Positions 17,163 through 25,864 of a DNA stretch of 64,000 nucleotides are shown piece by piece. The position numbers and the translations under genes are program-made. The DNA comes from an uncultured Prevotella sp. (lineage in GTDB: Bacteria > Bacteroidota > Bacteroidia > Bacteroidales > Bacteroidaceae), in NCBI GenBank assembly GCA_905233165.1, contig CAJODL010000004.1, positions 1-64,000 on the forward strand, read 5' to 3'. The notes under the pieces were generated by a model that saw only the letters and a list, made by a program, of their open reading frames with translations, was not told the origin of the DNA and searched no databases. Positions within the stretch are counted from its first letter, which is position 1. Each line of letters starts with the position of its first letter.

Positions 17163-18939
17163 TATGAAGAGAAATTCTTTTATCGTTTCGAAGGCGTTGA
17201 GGACGTTTGTGATGGCTGCTGTGCTGACGGCGGCGGCATCGCAGTTGGCTCATACTGCTGACTCTATGATAGTGGGTCATGTAGTGGGACAGGATGCGGT
17301 ATCGGCCATCAATCTGGTACTGCCATTGGTGGAGGTGCTGAACTGTTTCGGCTTTCTCATCTGCTTCGGTGCTAATGCAATGTGTGCACAGGCCATCGGC
17401 AGTAACGACTTGAACAAGGCGGCACGCACCTTTACAACTACTATACTGACAGTATTGACATTGGGAATGATGGTGTCGCTGGGCATCAGTTTCTTCAGTC
17501 AGGAGATAGTGGATCTGATGTCTGAGGAACCACGTTTGAACGATATGGCATACGACTATATCCACACCTATGCTATGGGTGGATGGTTGCAGATGATGTC
17601 ATACGGATTGTGCCTCTTCGTGGCTACTGACGGACGCCCTCGTATGGTGACAATAGCGGTGGTGGCAGGTGCAATAGCAAACATCATAATGGACTTTGTG
17701 ACGATATCGGTATTGGGCATGGGAGTAGATGGCGCTGCCCTCGGTTCGCTGACGATGTTTACGATAAACATACTCATTCTTGCCGCTTATCTGCGCAAAC
17801 CGGGCAGTTCGTATCGCCTGAAATGGCCCGGAAAGAGTATAGGCAGCATTTTCATGCATAACGTGAAGGAAGGTGCTCCGATAACGCTGAGTAACTCGCT
17901 GATGGCGGTGACCATCATGCTTATCAATGATATAGTATTGAGGTTTCTGGGTAGTGACGGACTGTTTATATGGTCTGTCTGCCTGCAGATGCTGTTGCTG
18001 TCGTATGTGTTTATTGACGGCGTGATAGAATCGATGTTTGCCATTGGCGGTGTGCTGGTGGGAGAGCGTGACCTGAAGGGACTGGAGATTCTCGTAAGGC
18101 AGGCTTTGATCGTCATCGCCATGCTGGTGGCTATCGTCATCTTTATGATGTATATGCCGGGACTGGTGGGCAACCTCTTCGGTGTAAAGACGGGTACGAT
18201 GATGGCATTTGAATTGGACCGCGTACTGCGTATTTTTGCCCTGATGTTGATACCATTTGCGCTGACACAGATACTGCTGAGCACATACCAGATATTGGGC
18301 CACGACAAAGCCAGCGTGGTAACGGCAACAGCACAGACCGTCATGCTGGTATTGGGAGTATGGGCTGTGGCAGAGTTTGAGGGTGTAGAGCTGTGGTGGG
18401 GCTTCGTCGGAGCATGTGCCTTAGTGCTGCTGTTCCAAGTGGGATATACCACTGCCCGCAGCCGCATCTTTCAGGCGAATATATCACCGCTGACAATGAT
18501 ACCAAACGAGACGGGAGGACATACTTTTGACAGATCTGTAAGATATAATAGTAATGATGTTTATGATACCTTGACTGGCATCGATATCTTCTTAAAGAGC
18601 ATCAATGTGGAAGAGGAGAAAGCCTTTAAGATAAACATGTGTTGCGAGGAACTGATGACAAACATAGTGAAGCATTCCAAGGGACGCATTATCAAGCAGA
18701 CGTTTGACATTCACATACAGGAGAATAGCGACGGCATATATATCACCCTGAAGGATGCCGGAAAGCCTTTCGACCCTGTGAAATATGGTAAGAAAGAGAT
18801 GCAAGAAAAAGATGATGTCAAGGGTAACGAACACTTAGGACTGCGCCTGGTGACAAGTGTTATCCCTGACATCACCTATAAATATATGTACGGCCAGAAT
18901 ACGGTCTTTATATCACTCCCAGTTGATGGAGGAAAATAA
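17155..18939 (+). CDS. MATE-family transporter fused to an RsbW-like HATPase domain
   Basis: 594 aa (an ATG at 17164 would give 591). Residues 1 to about 450 form a 12-helix MATE (MatE) transporter, with a DSMIVGHVVGQDAVSAIN opening typical of the family. About 465-594 is a cytoplasmic GHKL ATPase of the anti-sigma-factor kinase type: N-box EELMTNIVKHS (498-508), G1 DAGKPFDP (534-541) and G2 LGLRLV (561-566). The motifs closely parallel those of the HATPase domain at 146-2227. MATE proteins export drugs or metabolites using Na+ or H+ gradients; the appended domain suggests control by, or signalling to, a STAS partner. It overlaps luxS by 8 bp and its 3' end overlaps the convergent NSS gene by 32 bp. 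Confidence 0.9.
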   Translation: MRDMKRNSFIVSKALRTFVMAAVLTAAASQLAHTADSMIVGHVVGQDAVSAINLVLPLVEVLNCFGFLICFGANAMCAQAIGSNDLNKAARTFTTTILTVLTLGMMVSLGISFFSQEIVDLMSEEPRLNDMAYDYIHTYAMGGWLQMMSYGLCLFVATDGRPRMVTIAVVAGAIANIIMDFVTISVLGMGVDGAALGSLTMFTINILILAAYLRKPGSSYRLKWPGKSIGSIFMHNVKEGAPITLSNSLMAVTIMLINDIVLRFLGSDGLFIWSVCLQMLLLSYVFIDGVIESMFAIGGVLVGERDLKGLEILVRQALIVIAMLVAIVIFMMYMPGLVGNLFGVKTGTMMAFELDRVLRIFALMLIPFALTQILLSTYQILGHDKASVVTATAQTVMLVLGVWAVAEFEGVELWWGFVGACALVLLFQVGYTTARSRIFQANISPLTMIPNETGGHTFDRSVRYNSNDVYDTLTGIDIFLKSINVEEEKAFKINMCCEELMTNIVKHSKGRIIKQTFDIHIQENSDGIYITLKDAGKPFDPVKYGKKEMQEKDDVKGNEHLGLRLVTSVIPDITYKYMYGQNTVFISLPVDGGK

Positions 18940-20260
18940 GGACGATGCCGATGGGGCAGATGTAACGTACCGTAACGAGGAATAGGCTGTAGAACATGGT
19001 GTTCTTGGTGCCGTTGTTTGTAAATTCGTCAAATACAATCTGCTTTGGAACAAACCATCCCATAAAGATTGTTGTCAGCAGAGCACCTAATGGTAGCATG
19101 AAGTTTGCTGTCAGCTGGTCGCAGAAATCCATTAGAGACATTCCCATCACCTTGATGCCGTCGAAGGCCCCTACGGACCATGCGCAGAAGATGCAAAGGA
19201 GAGAGGCAAAGCCGGTAACTATCCATGCTGCCTTCTTGCGTGGCAGATTCAGCTCTTCGGTAAAGAATGCCGTGCCAATCTCGTGCATAGAGATGGTGCT
19301 GGTAAGGGCTGCAAATACCAGAAGGGCATAGAACATGATGCTGATGAAATAGGCTGCTTCAGGCACCGAACCGAAAGCTTGTTGGAAGACATTCGGCAGG
19401 GTGATAAAGATGAGCGACGGACCACTGTCGGGACTGATGCCAACAGAGAAAGCTGCAGGGAATATTATGAGACCTGATAGTATGGCAATGAGGGTGTCGA
19501 GAATTGCTATCTGACTTGCTGACCCAAGTAGGTTGGTATTTTGCCTGAAATAGCTGGCATAGGTACACAATACTGCCGTTCCCAATGACAGGGAGAAGAA
19601 GGCTTGTCCGAGCGCTTCAAGGAATACCTTGCTATCGACCTTTGAGAAGTCGGGCATAAGGAAAAAACGTATTCCTTCTGTGGCATTTGGAAGAGAGCAG
19701 GAGGCTATCATCAGAATGATTAGCAATAGCATCAGGATAGGCATGAGCCACTTGGAGGCCCGCTCGATACCTTTCCGCACACCACGGATGATTACCAAGT
19801 GGGTGATGAAGACGAATAAACAACCCCATATCAATGGACGCCACATATCGCCAGAGAATGTAACAAAATAGTTCGTGGCATATTCTGTATCACCTAAGGC
19901 ACGACCCGCAAGAGAGGCGAAGAAGTATTCCAAGCACCATCCTGCAACGACGGCATAGAAGCCAAGAATAATGGTGGCAGTGAGGATGCCGAGATATCCT
20001 ATCAGCTTCCATGGACGGTCACCGGAGAGTTTGTCGTATGACTGAGCAGCATTGGCCTGACCGTGACGCCCGACGATAAACTCACTGAGCATACCAGGAA
20101 TGCCGAGAAGAAGGATACAACCGATATACACGAGAAGGAAGGCAGCGCCACCATTCTGACCTGTCATGTATGGAAAACGCCATACGTTACCTAAGCCGAC
20201 AGCAGAACCTGCCGTTGCCAGGATAATACCTAATTTACTTCCGAAATTACCGCGAGACAT
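18908..20260 (-). CDS. Sodium-dependent transporter, NSS/SNF family
   Basis: 450 aa with 11-12 membrane helices. The N-terminus SKLGIILATAGSAVGLGNVW is the NSS signature, with the unwound helix 1 that binds Na+ and substrate. Bacterial members import amino acids (tryptophan, tyrosine, leucine/alanine) with Na+; the substrate is not evident. The 3' end overlaps the convergent MATE-ATPase gene by 32 bp. Upstream lies a long heptamer array (20266-20355). Confidence 0.92.
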   Translation of the reverse strand: MSRGNFGSKLGIILATAGSAVGLGNVWRFPYMTGQNGGAAFLLVYIGCILLLGIPGMLSEFIVGRHGQANAAQSYDKLSGDRPWKLIGYLGILTATIILGFYAVVAGWCLEYFFASLAGRALGDTEYATNYFVTFSGDMWRPLIWGCLFVFITHLVIIRGVRKGIERASKWLMPILMLLLIILMIASCSLPNATEGIRFFLMPDFSKVDSKVFLEALGQAFFSLSLGTAVLCTYASYFRQNTNLLGSASQIAILDTLIAILSGLIIFPAAFSVGISPDSGPSLIFITLPNVFQQAFGSVPEAAYFISIMFYALLVFAALTSTISMHEIGTAFFTEELNLPRKKAAWIVTGFASLLCIFCAWSVGAFDGIKVMGMSLMDFCDQLTANFMLPLGALLTTIFMGWFVPKQIVFDEFTNNGTKNTMFYSLFLVTVRYICPIGIVLIFLHQLGVI

Positions 20261-20265
20261 TCTTT

Positions 20266-20355
20266 TGTAAAGTGTAAAGTTTAGAGTTTAAAGTTTAGAG
20301 TCAGTTGAAAGTTTAGAGTTGAAAGTCTTTAACCATTAACCGTTAACCATTAACC
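20266..20355. repeat. Heptamer array (TTTAAAG / TTAACCA types)
   Basis: About twelve 7-bp units. TGTAAAG twice, then TTTAGAG/TTTAAAG alternating, a short irregular part, then TTAACCA, TTAACCG, TTAACCA, TTAACCT. It fills the space between the NSS start and the G-rich element behind the nucleoside kinase gene. Confidence 0.8.
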
Positions 20356-20391
20356 TTTCTCCTCCCTCTCGGGGAGGTCGGGTGGGGGTCC
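20356..20391 (-). repeat. REP-like CCCCACCC...GGGAGG element at a gene 3' end
   Basis: Read on the minus strand, the sequence after the nucleoside kinase stop is GGACCCCCACCCGACC, then CTCCCCGAGAGGGAGG. The same layout (C-rich run, then a CTCCC...GGGAG hairpin) directly follows the stop codons at 21421, 29632 and 37034. It may be a REP-type repeat or a terminator stem. Confidence 0.65.
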
Positions 20392-21348
20392 CTAATACAC
20401 AAAACTACTTCCGCCGAGAAATTCGCGTAGGAGGCTGGTCTTGGGGACATCGTTCTCAGATATCTTCTCAAAATATGTCATGAAGGACAACAACTCCAGT
20501 GCCTTAGCATATTCTGCATCATCCTTCGGAACCCCTTGCAAGAGTGGTTCTGCCTGATTCTTTATGACACCCACTTCGTATGGCATACCAGTATTGAAGG
20601 TTGCATCAGCATACTTCTTGTAGGGGAGTATCCATTTCTTCTCTCCGGCGCGTACTGAAGCCCACTGGCCTAACGTTGCCTGCGCACTGGCACCACGATA
20701 TTTGTAGTCGCGGATGATACGACGGAGCAGACGGTTATCCTCTGGACGCAACTCTATTTCTGCTGTCAGGGGATATACTATCATCGGCGCTGCGAAGATG
20801 CGGAAAATCTGTTCTTGAGGTATGTGTGCTGTGAGTTCGGGATTGAGGGCATGAATGCCTTCGATGACTAATACCTCATTGCTGGCGAGGGACATCTTCT
20901 CACCGCTCTTTTCGCTCTTGCCTGTCACGAAGTTATAGCGTGGCAGTTCGACCTCCTTACCAGCGATAAGGTCGGTAAGTTGCTGATTGAATAAATCGAG
21001 ATTGAGGGCATAGAGTGATTCGAAGTCGTATTTCCCGTCGGCATCGCGTGGGGTATTCTCACGATCAAGGAAATAATCGTCGAGACTCAGTTCTACAGGC
21101 CATATCTCGTTGAGCACCAACTGTATGGAAAGACGTTTGCAGGTGGTTGTCTTACCGCTGCTTGACGGACCAGCAATGAGAACTACACGGACATCTTTCT
21201 TTTGGGATATATCGTAGGCTATGTGTGCCAACTTACGTTCCTGCCACGCCTCACCAACATTGATGAGGGTAGTGGAGTAACCTAACTTTATGGCGGTATT
21301 GACGTCGTTGACAGTCCTAACCTTACTTAAATCTTGCCACTTGTACAT
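20392..21348 (-). CDS. Uridine/nucleoside kinase-like P-loop protein, short form
   Basis: 318 aa. Walker A is GPSSSGKTTTCKR (about residues 60-72), followed by the DDYF motif of uridine kinases (SLDDYFLDRENTP) and the VIEGIHALNP strand. It matches the C-terminal half of the roughly 550-aa Bacteroidota nucleoside kinases, which usually carry a TGS/threonyl-tRNA-synthetase-like N-terminal half. That half is absent here, and the region upstream of the ATG is only an 8-bp repeat. Likely role: phosphorylation of uridine/cytidine or a related nucleoside. Confidence 0.8.
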   Translation of the reverse strand: MYKWQDLSKVRTVNDVNTAIKLGYSTTLINVGEAWQERKLAHIAYDISQKKDVRVVLIAGPSSSGKTTTCKRLSIQLVLNEIWPVELSLDDYFLDRENTPRDADGKYDFESLYALNLDLFNQQLTDLIAGKEVELPRYNFVTGKSEKSGEKMSLASNEVLVIEGIHALNPELTAHIPQEQIFRIFAAPMIVYPLTAEIELRPEDNRLLRRIIRDYKYRGASAQATLGQWASVRAGEKKWILPYKKYADATFNTGMPYEVGVIKNQAEPLLQGVPKDDAEYAKALELLSFMTYFEKISENDVPKTSLLREFLGGSSFVY

Positions 21349-21351
21349 GAA

Positions 21352-21383
21352 AGAATTAAAGAATGAAAGAATGAAAAAATGAA
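21352..21383. repeat. 8-bp repeat array (GAATGAAA type)
   Basis: Four 8-bp units (GAATTAAA, GAATGAAA, GAATGAAA, AAATGAAA) precede the nucleoside kinase start. This is an 8-bp relative of the heptamer arrays. Confidence 0.65.
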
Positions 21384-21420
21384 AGTTCCTCCCTCCCTTG
21401 GGAGGGTCGGGGTGGGGTCG
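21384..21420 (-). repeat. REP-like element behind pyrH
   Basis: On the minus strand CGACCCCACCCCGACC, then CTCCCAAGGGAG, follows the pyrH stop directly. Same family and orientation as the copies at 20356, 29573 and 36999. Confidence 0.65.
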
Positions 21421-22128
21421 TTAATTATGCACCAACGTTCCTATCTCTTCACCGTTCATCACCTTCTTGAGGTTTCCGAGGATGTCCATATTAAAGACAT
21501 AGATAGGCAGGTTATTCTGCATGCACATTGCTGTTGCTGTGATGTCCATCACCTTTAGGCCGCGTGCTATTACCTCTTCGTATGTGATGTCGTGGAACTT
21601 TGTTGCGGTAGGGTCCTTCTCTGGATCTGCTGTATAGATGCCATCAACGCGTGTGCCCTTCAGCATTACGTCTGCCTCTATTTCGATGCCACGTAAAGAA
21701 GAACCGGTATCAGTAGTGAAGTATGGATTTCCTGTGCCACCGCTCATGATGACTACCTCGCCTTGTTTCATGGCGTTGATAGCCTTCCACTTAGTATAGA
21801 ATTCGCCTATTGGCTCCATGCGGATAGCTGTCAGGACGCGATTTTTCTGGCCTGCTGCATCGAGGGCAGAAGAGAGAGCAAGAGAATTGATTACTGTGGC
21901 ACACATACCCATCTGGTCGCCCTTGACACGGTCGAAACCCTTGCCGGCGCCAGACAACCCGCGAAAGATGTTGCCACCACCTATTACGATACCTATCTGT
22001 ACGCCCATGTCAGCTATCTCTTTTATTTGACGGGCATAGTCGTTGAGACGATTTACGTCGATGCCATAACCTTGGTTACCTTGCAGACTCTCTCCTGAGA
22101 GTTTCAGTAGAATACGATTGAATTTCAT
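21421..22128 (-). CDS. pyrH: UMP kinase PyrH
   Basis: 235 aa from ATG 22128 (MKFNRILLKLSGESLQGNQG). An upstream in-frame ATG at 22221 would run into metA and adds unrelated residues. Amino-acid-kinase fold: GGGNIFRG, GNPYFTTDT and VDGIYTADP are typical. It phosphorylates UMP to UDP for RNA and nucleotide-sugar synthesis and is normally hexameric and UTP-inhibited. Its start lies only 7 bases after the metA stop, so it may be cotranscribed with metA. Confidence 0.95.
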   Translation of the reverse strand: MKFNRILLKLSGESLQGNQGYGIDVNRLNDYARQIKEIADMGVQIGIVIGGGNIFRGLSGAGKGFDRVKGDQMGMCATVINSLALSSALDAAGQKNRVLTAIRMEPIGEFYTKWKAINAMKQGEVVIMSGGTGNPYFTTDTGSSLRGIEIEADVMLKGTRVDGIYTADPEKDPTATKFHDITYEEVIARGLKVMDITATAMCMQNNLPIYVFNMDILGNLKKVMNGEEIGTLVHN

Positions 22129-22135
22129 AGTTGTT

Positions 22136-23059
22136 TTAGTTAATTTCGTCGATATTATATGGTGTCTTTTGATAAACATAGTAGTTAATCCAGTTGTGGA
22201 AGAAGAGATTAGCATGGGCACGCCACATTACGACTGGTCCCTTCTCAGGATCGTCGTCGAGATAGTAGTTCAACGGCTTTTCCACATCATCTCTCTTGCC
22301 GAGATCACGACGATATTCCGTGTCGAGAGTCTCGGGGTTATACTCCATGTGACCTGTGATGTATATCTCTCTGCCGTCGCGTTCCATCATGATAGATGGT
22401 CCCGTAACATCGGACTTTGCCAGGATGCTGATATCAGAACAAGCCTTGACGTCGTTGATGTCTGTACCGGAATGGCGTGAGTGTGGCATATAGAAGAAAG
22501 AGTCAAAACCACGTAGCAGGGGTATATCCTGAATGTCGGGATTGATAATCTGCGGGAATATGCCGAAGAGTTTCTTAGGTAGTTGTGTCTTGTCGATGCC
22601 GTGGAAGGTATACAGCGCTGCCTGTGCTGCCCAACAGATGTATAGGGTAGAGGTGACATGGGTGCGTGCCCATGAGAAGATGTCCTGTATCTCTGCCCAA
22701 TAGGTGACATCCTCAAAGGCATAATCCTCAACGGGAGCACCTGTTATTATCATGCCGTCGAACTTACGATTACGCAATTCATCGAAGGCAATATAGAACT
22801 GTCGCATGTGTTCTATCGGGGTGTTCTTTGAGGTATGCGACTTCAGTTTCATGAACGTCACGTCAATCTGCAGCGGAGTATTTGAGAGCAGACGGATGAG
22901 GTCTGTCTCTGTTGTTATCTTCAGCGGCATGAGGTTGAGGATAACGAGCTTCAGAGGACGGATATCCTGTGAATGACCGCGGGTTTCATCGATGACGAAG
23001 ATATTCTCATCTTCGAGCATCTTGATAGCGGGTAGTTTATCGGGTAATCTTAGTGGCAT
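22136..23059 (-). CDS. metA: Homoserine O-acyltransferase MetA, predicted acetyl-CoA specific
   Basis: 307 aa, class-I glutamine-amidotransferase-like fold. Cys142 (YICWAAQ) is the acyl-accepting nucleophile and the GHMEY segment carries the partner His/Glu. Residue 111 is Glu (ITGAPVE). In characterised MetA enzymes Glu at this position gives acetyl-CoA and Gly gives succinyl-CoA specificity, so the product should be O-acetylhomoserine despite the common succinyltransferase annotation. First committed step of methionine synthesis, related in metabolism to the luxS methyl cycle. Confidence 0.92.
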   Translation of the reverse strand: MPLRLPDKLPAIKMLEDENIFVIDETRGHSQDIRPLKLVILNLMPLKITTETDLIRLLSNTPLQIDVTFMKLKSHTSKNTPIEHMRQFYIAFDELRNRKFDGMIITGAPVEDYAFEDVTYWAEIQDIFSWARTHVTSTLYICWAAQAALYTFHGIDKTQLPKKLFGIFPQIINPDIQDIPLLRGFDSFFYMPHSRHSGTDINDVKACSDISILAKSDVTGPSIMMERDGREIYITGHMEYNPETLDTEYRRDLGKRDDVEKPLNYYLDDDPEKGPVVMWRAHANLFFHNWINYYVYQKTPYNIDEIN

Positions 23060-23066
23060 ATATTAT

Positions 23067-23101
23067 ATTGAAAATTGAATATTGAAAGTTGAAATTTGAG
23101 A
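23067..23101. repeat. Heptamer array (ATTGAAA type)
   Basis: Five 7-bp units (ATTGAAA, ATTGAAT, ATTGAAA, GTTGAAA, TTTGAGA) sit between the ABC-F stop and the metA start. Confidence 0.75.
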
Positions 23102-23103
23102 CT

Positions 23104-25032
23104 TTATATTTCCAGAGCGAAGTATTCTTCTTCCAGTTTATCTAATTCTTCTTGTACTGAGGTGTATTCGTTCACCATCTGCATATTAGCGGCATTTTCT
23201 GGCAGCATCAGGAGGTCGTTGAGTTCGTCCCTGCGTTTCTCGAGGGATGATATTTTTTCCTCCAGATTTTTACGCTGTTTCTCAAGTTTGTTGAGGCGTT
23301 TCTGTTCTGCCTTGCGTTCTTCGTAGCTCATTGTCGGGGCTTCCTCCTTGGCTGCTTCCTTCGCTGGCTTTTCTGTCTGCTTGGCAGGTTGCGTATTCTG
23401 CTGGCTTACGGCATCGTTGATGGTTTCGGCATGTTTATCCCTGAGATAGTCGTAGATGCCGCCCAGATGTTCGCGTACTTTTCCATTGCTGAATTCATAG
23501 ACCTTATCAACGAGTCCGTCGAGGAATTCACGGTCGTGCGAGACAACGATGACAGTGCCGTCGAAGGCTTTTATGGCATCCTTCAGAACATCCTTTGATA
23601 CCATATCGAGGTGGTTGGTAGGCTCGTCGAGGATGAGGAAGTTGACAGGTTCGAGGAGCAGGCGTATCATCGCCAGTCGGGAACGTTCGCCACCGCTGAG
23701 GAATTTTACGTATTTGTCCGATGCCTCGCCACCGAACATGAATGCTCCGAGTATATCTCTTATCTTCAGGCGTATGTCGCCGCGTGCCACATTGTCGATG
23801 GTCTGAAAGACGGTTTGGGATTCGTCGAGCAGTTGTGCCTGATTCTGCGCGAAGTATCCTATCTGGATGTTGTGACCTATCTTCAGAGTGCCTTCGAAAT
23901 CAATCTCATTCATGATACATTTCACGAGGGTTGACTTTCCTTCTCCATTCTTGCCGACGAATGCCACCTTCTCGCCTCTCTTGATGATGAGGTTGACATC
24001 GTGGAAGACATTATGCTCGCCATAGCTCTTCTTTACATCTTCGCAGATGACAGGGTAGTCGCCAGAACGCAGACATGGAGGGAACTTCAGACGCAATGCA
24101 GAGTTATCCACCTCATCAACTTCTATGGGTACTATCTTCTCAAGTTGCCTGATTCGTTGCTGCACCTGTATGGCTTTTGTTGCCTGATAGCGGAAACGCT
24201 CTATGAATGCCTTTGTGTCGGCAATCTCTTTCTGTTGGTTTTCATAAGCCCTCAACTGCTGCTCCCTGCGTTCCTGACGAAGCACGACATACTCGTTGTA
24301 TTTCACCTTGTAGTCAACGACGTGTCCGCAGGATATTTCAAGTGTGCGATTCGTTACGTTATTGATAAATGCCCTGTCGTGGGAAACGAGGACAACAGCC
24401 TGTGAACTCTGTGAGAGGAATTGCTCGAGCCATTGTATTGATTCGATGTCGAGGTGGTTGGTAGGCTCGTCAAGGAGTATCACGTCGTGATGGCTGAGAA
24501 GTAGTTTCGCGAGCTCTATTCGCATACGCCAGCCACCAGAGAATTCCGATGTAGGGCGTTCGAAATCGGTGCGAAGGAATCCTAAGCCTGTGAGGGTGCG
24601 TTCCATCTCTGCCTCCCTTGATTCTGCTCCCATCATCATATAGCGTTCGTGGGCAAGGGTAAAGCGTTCCACGAGGTCCATATAATCCTGAGACTCGTAG
24701 TCAGTGCGGCTTTCCATCTCCTTCTGCAGACGCTCTACCTTCGATGCCATCTTGCTGATGTCAGAAAAGGCCTTGCGCACCTCGTCGCGGACAGTAGTGC
24801 TGTCTTGCAACTTCATCACCTGTGGCAGATAGCCAATGGTGCAGTCGTTAGGAATAGAGACAGTTCCTTCTGTAGGCGTCTGAAGGCCTGCAAGGATTTT
24901 CAGCATAGTAGATTTACCCGCGCCGTTTTTTCCGACGAGGGCAATGCGGTCGCGCTCATTGATTACGAATGATACATCCGTAAAGAGAGGCTTGACGCCA
25001 AATTCTACTTTCAGTCCTTCTACGCTTATCAT
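23104..25032 (-). CDS. ABC-F family ATPase (ribosome-associated)
   Basis: 642 aa with two ABC domains and no membrane segment. Walker A motifs GKNGAGKSTMLK and GKNGEGKSTLVK, LSGGERSRLAM, and two ILLDEPTNHLD-type Walker B motifs. The interdomain linker (about residues 235-310) is the helical P-site-interaction region. A charged coiled coil ends the protein (EERKAEQKRLNKLEKQRKNL). ABC-F proteins act on the ribosomal E site in translation control or antibiotic protection. This one looks like the housekeeping YdiF/Uup type. It is 6 bp downstream of aroE. Confidence 0.92.
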   Translation of the reverse strand: MISVEGLKVEFGVKPLFTDVSFVINERDRIALVGKNGAGKSTMLKILAGLQTPTEGTVSIPNDCTIGYLPQVMKLQDSTTVRDEVRKAFSDISKMASKVERLQKEMESRTDYESQDYMDLVERFTLAHERYMMMGAESREAEMERTLTGLGFLRTDFERPTSEFSGGWRMRIELAKLLLSHHDVILLDEPTNHLDIESIQWLEQFLSQSSQAVVLVSHDRAFINNVTNRTLEISCGHVVDYKVKYNEYVVLRQERREQQLRAYENQQKEIADTKAFIERFRYQATKAIQVQQRIRQLEKIVPIEVDEVDNSALRLKFPPCLRSGDYPVICEDVKKSYGEHNVFHDVNLIIKRGEKVAFVGKNGEGKSTLVKCIMNEIDFEGTLKIGHNIQIGYFAQNQAQLLDESQTVFQTIDNVARGDIRLKIRDILGAFMFGGEASDKYVKFLSGGERSRLAMIRLLLEPVNFLILDEPTNHLDMVSKDVLKDAIKAFDGTVIVVSHDREFLDGLVDKVYEFSNGKVREHLGGIYDYLRDKHAETINDAVSQQNTQPAKQTEKPAKEAAKEEAPTMSYEERKAEQKRLNKLEKQRKNLEEKISSLEKRRDELNDLLMLPENAANMQMVNEYTSVQEELDKLEEEYFALEI

Positions 25033-25038
25033 ATAGTA

Positions 25039-25824
25039 TTATTTATTCCAAAGCCTCCACGACTCATCAGCCTGCAGCAACAACATCTCAAGGCCGTTCT
25101 TTGTCATTGCACCTTGCTCTTTCCCTTTTTTGAGAAAGAGTGTTTCGTCAGGGTTATAGATGAGGTCGTACAATATGTGGCGTGATGTGAGGGTGTCATA
25201 CGGAATGTCGGGGCATTCGTCATAATGAGGTGCCATACCGCATGGTGTGCAGTTGACGATGACGAGGTACTCCTGCATCATTTCGGGAGTTATCTGGCTA
25301 TATGTTATCATGTTGTCTCTCACGGTGCGAGAAACGAACACTGTTTCCAATCCCAGTTGTCGCAAAGAATAGTTGATGGCCTTGCTGGCACCGCCGGTGC
25401 CGAGGATGAGGGCTTTCTTATGGTATGACATCAGAAGAGGGCGCATGCTATTGATAAATCCAAAGACATCGCTGTTGTACCCTTCAGTATAGTATGTCTT
25501 CTTACCAGTCACCTTTGACTTCAGTTCCTTTACGGCTCCGATGTCGTTGGTGTGTGTTACCTTGATAACATTGACAGCTCCGACGGAACGTGCCTCAGGA
25601 GAAACATAGTCAAGGTATTCCATCACCTTTTCCTTGTATGGAATGGTAACATTGAGACCGCATAGGAATTCCTCCTTGTCGAGAAGTTCCGGTAAGTCTG
25701 CAATGTTCTTCAACTCATGTTTCTCATAGACAGCATCGATATGCTCATTAAGAAACTTCTCATTGAAATAACCCGGTGAGAATGAATGTCCCAAAGGATT
25801 TCCGATAATACCAAATTTTCTCAT
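25039..25824 (-). CDS. aroE: Shikimate dehydrogenase AroE
   Basis: 261 aa. Substrate-binding motifs GNPLGHSFSP and NVTIPYKEKV (with the catalytic Lys) and the nucleotide loop LGTGGASKA are present. It reduces 3-dehydroshikimate with NADPH in aromatic amino-acid synthesis. It lies between the menaquinone methyltransferase gene (40 bp upstream) and the ABC-F gene (6 bp downstream), all on one strand. Confidence 0.95.
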   Translation of the reverse strand: MRKFGIIGNPLGHSFSPGYFNEKFLNEHIDAVYEKHELKNIADLPELLDKEEFLCGLNVTIPYKEKVMEYLDYVSPEARSVGAVNVIKVTHTNDIGAVKELKSKVTGKKTYYTEGYNSDVFGFINSMRPLLMSYHKKALILGTGGASKAINYSLRQLGLETVFVSRTVRDNMITYSQITPEMMQEYLVIVNCTPCGMAPHYDECPDIPYDTLTSRHILYDLIYNPDETLFLKKGKEQGAMTKNGLEMLLLQADESWRLWNK

Positions 25825-25864
25825 CTTTATTTGTTTTATTTGGAGTTAATGAACTTCACTCCCC

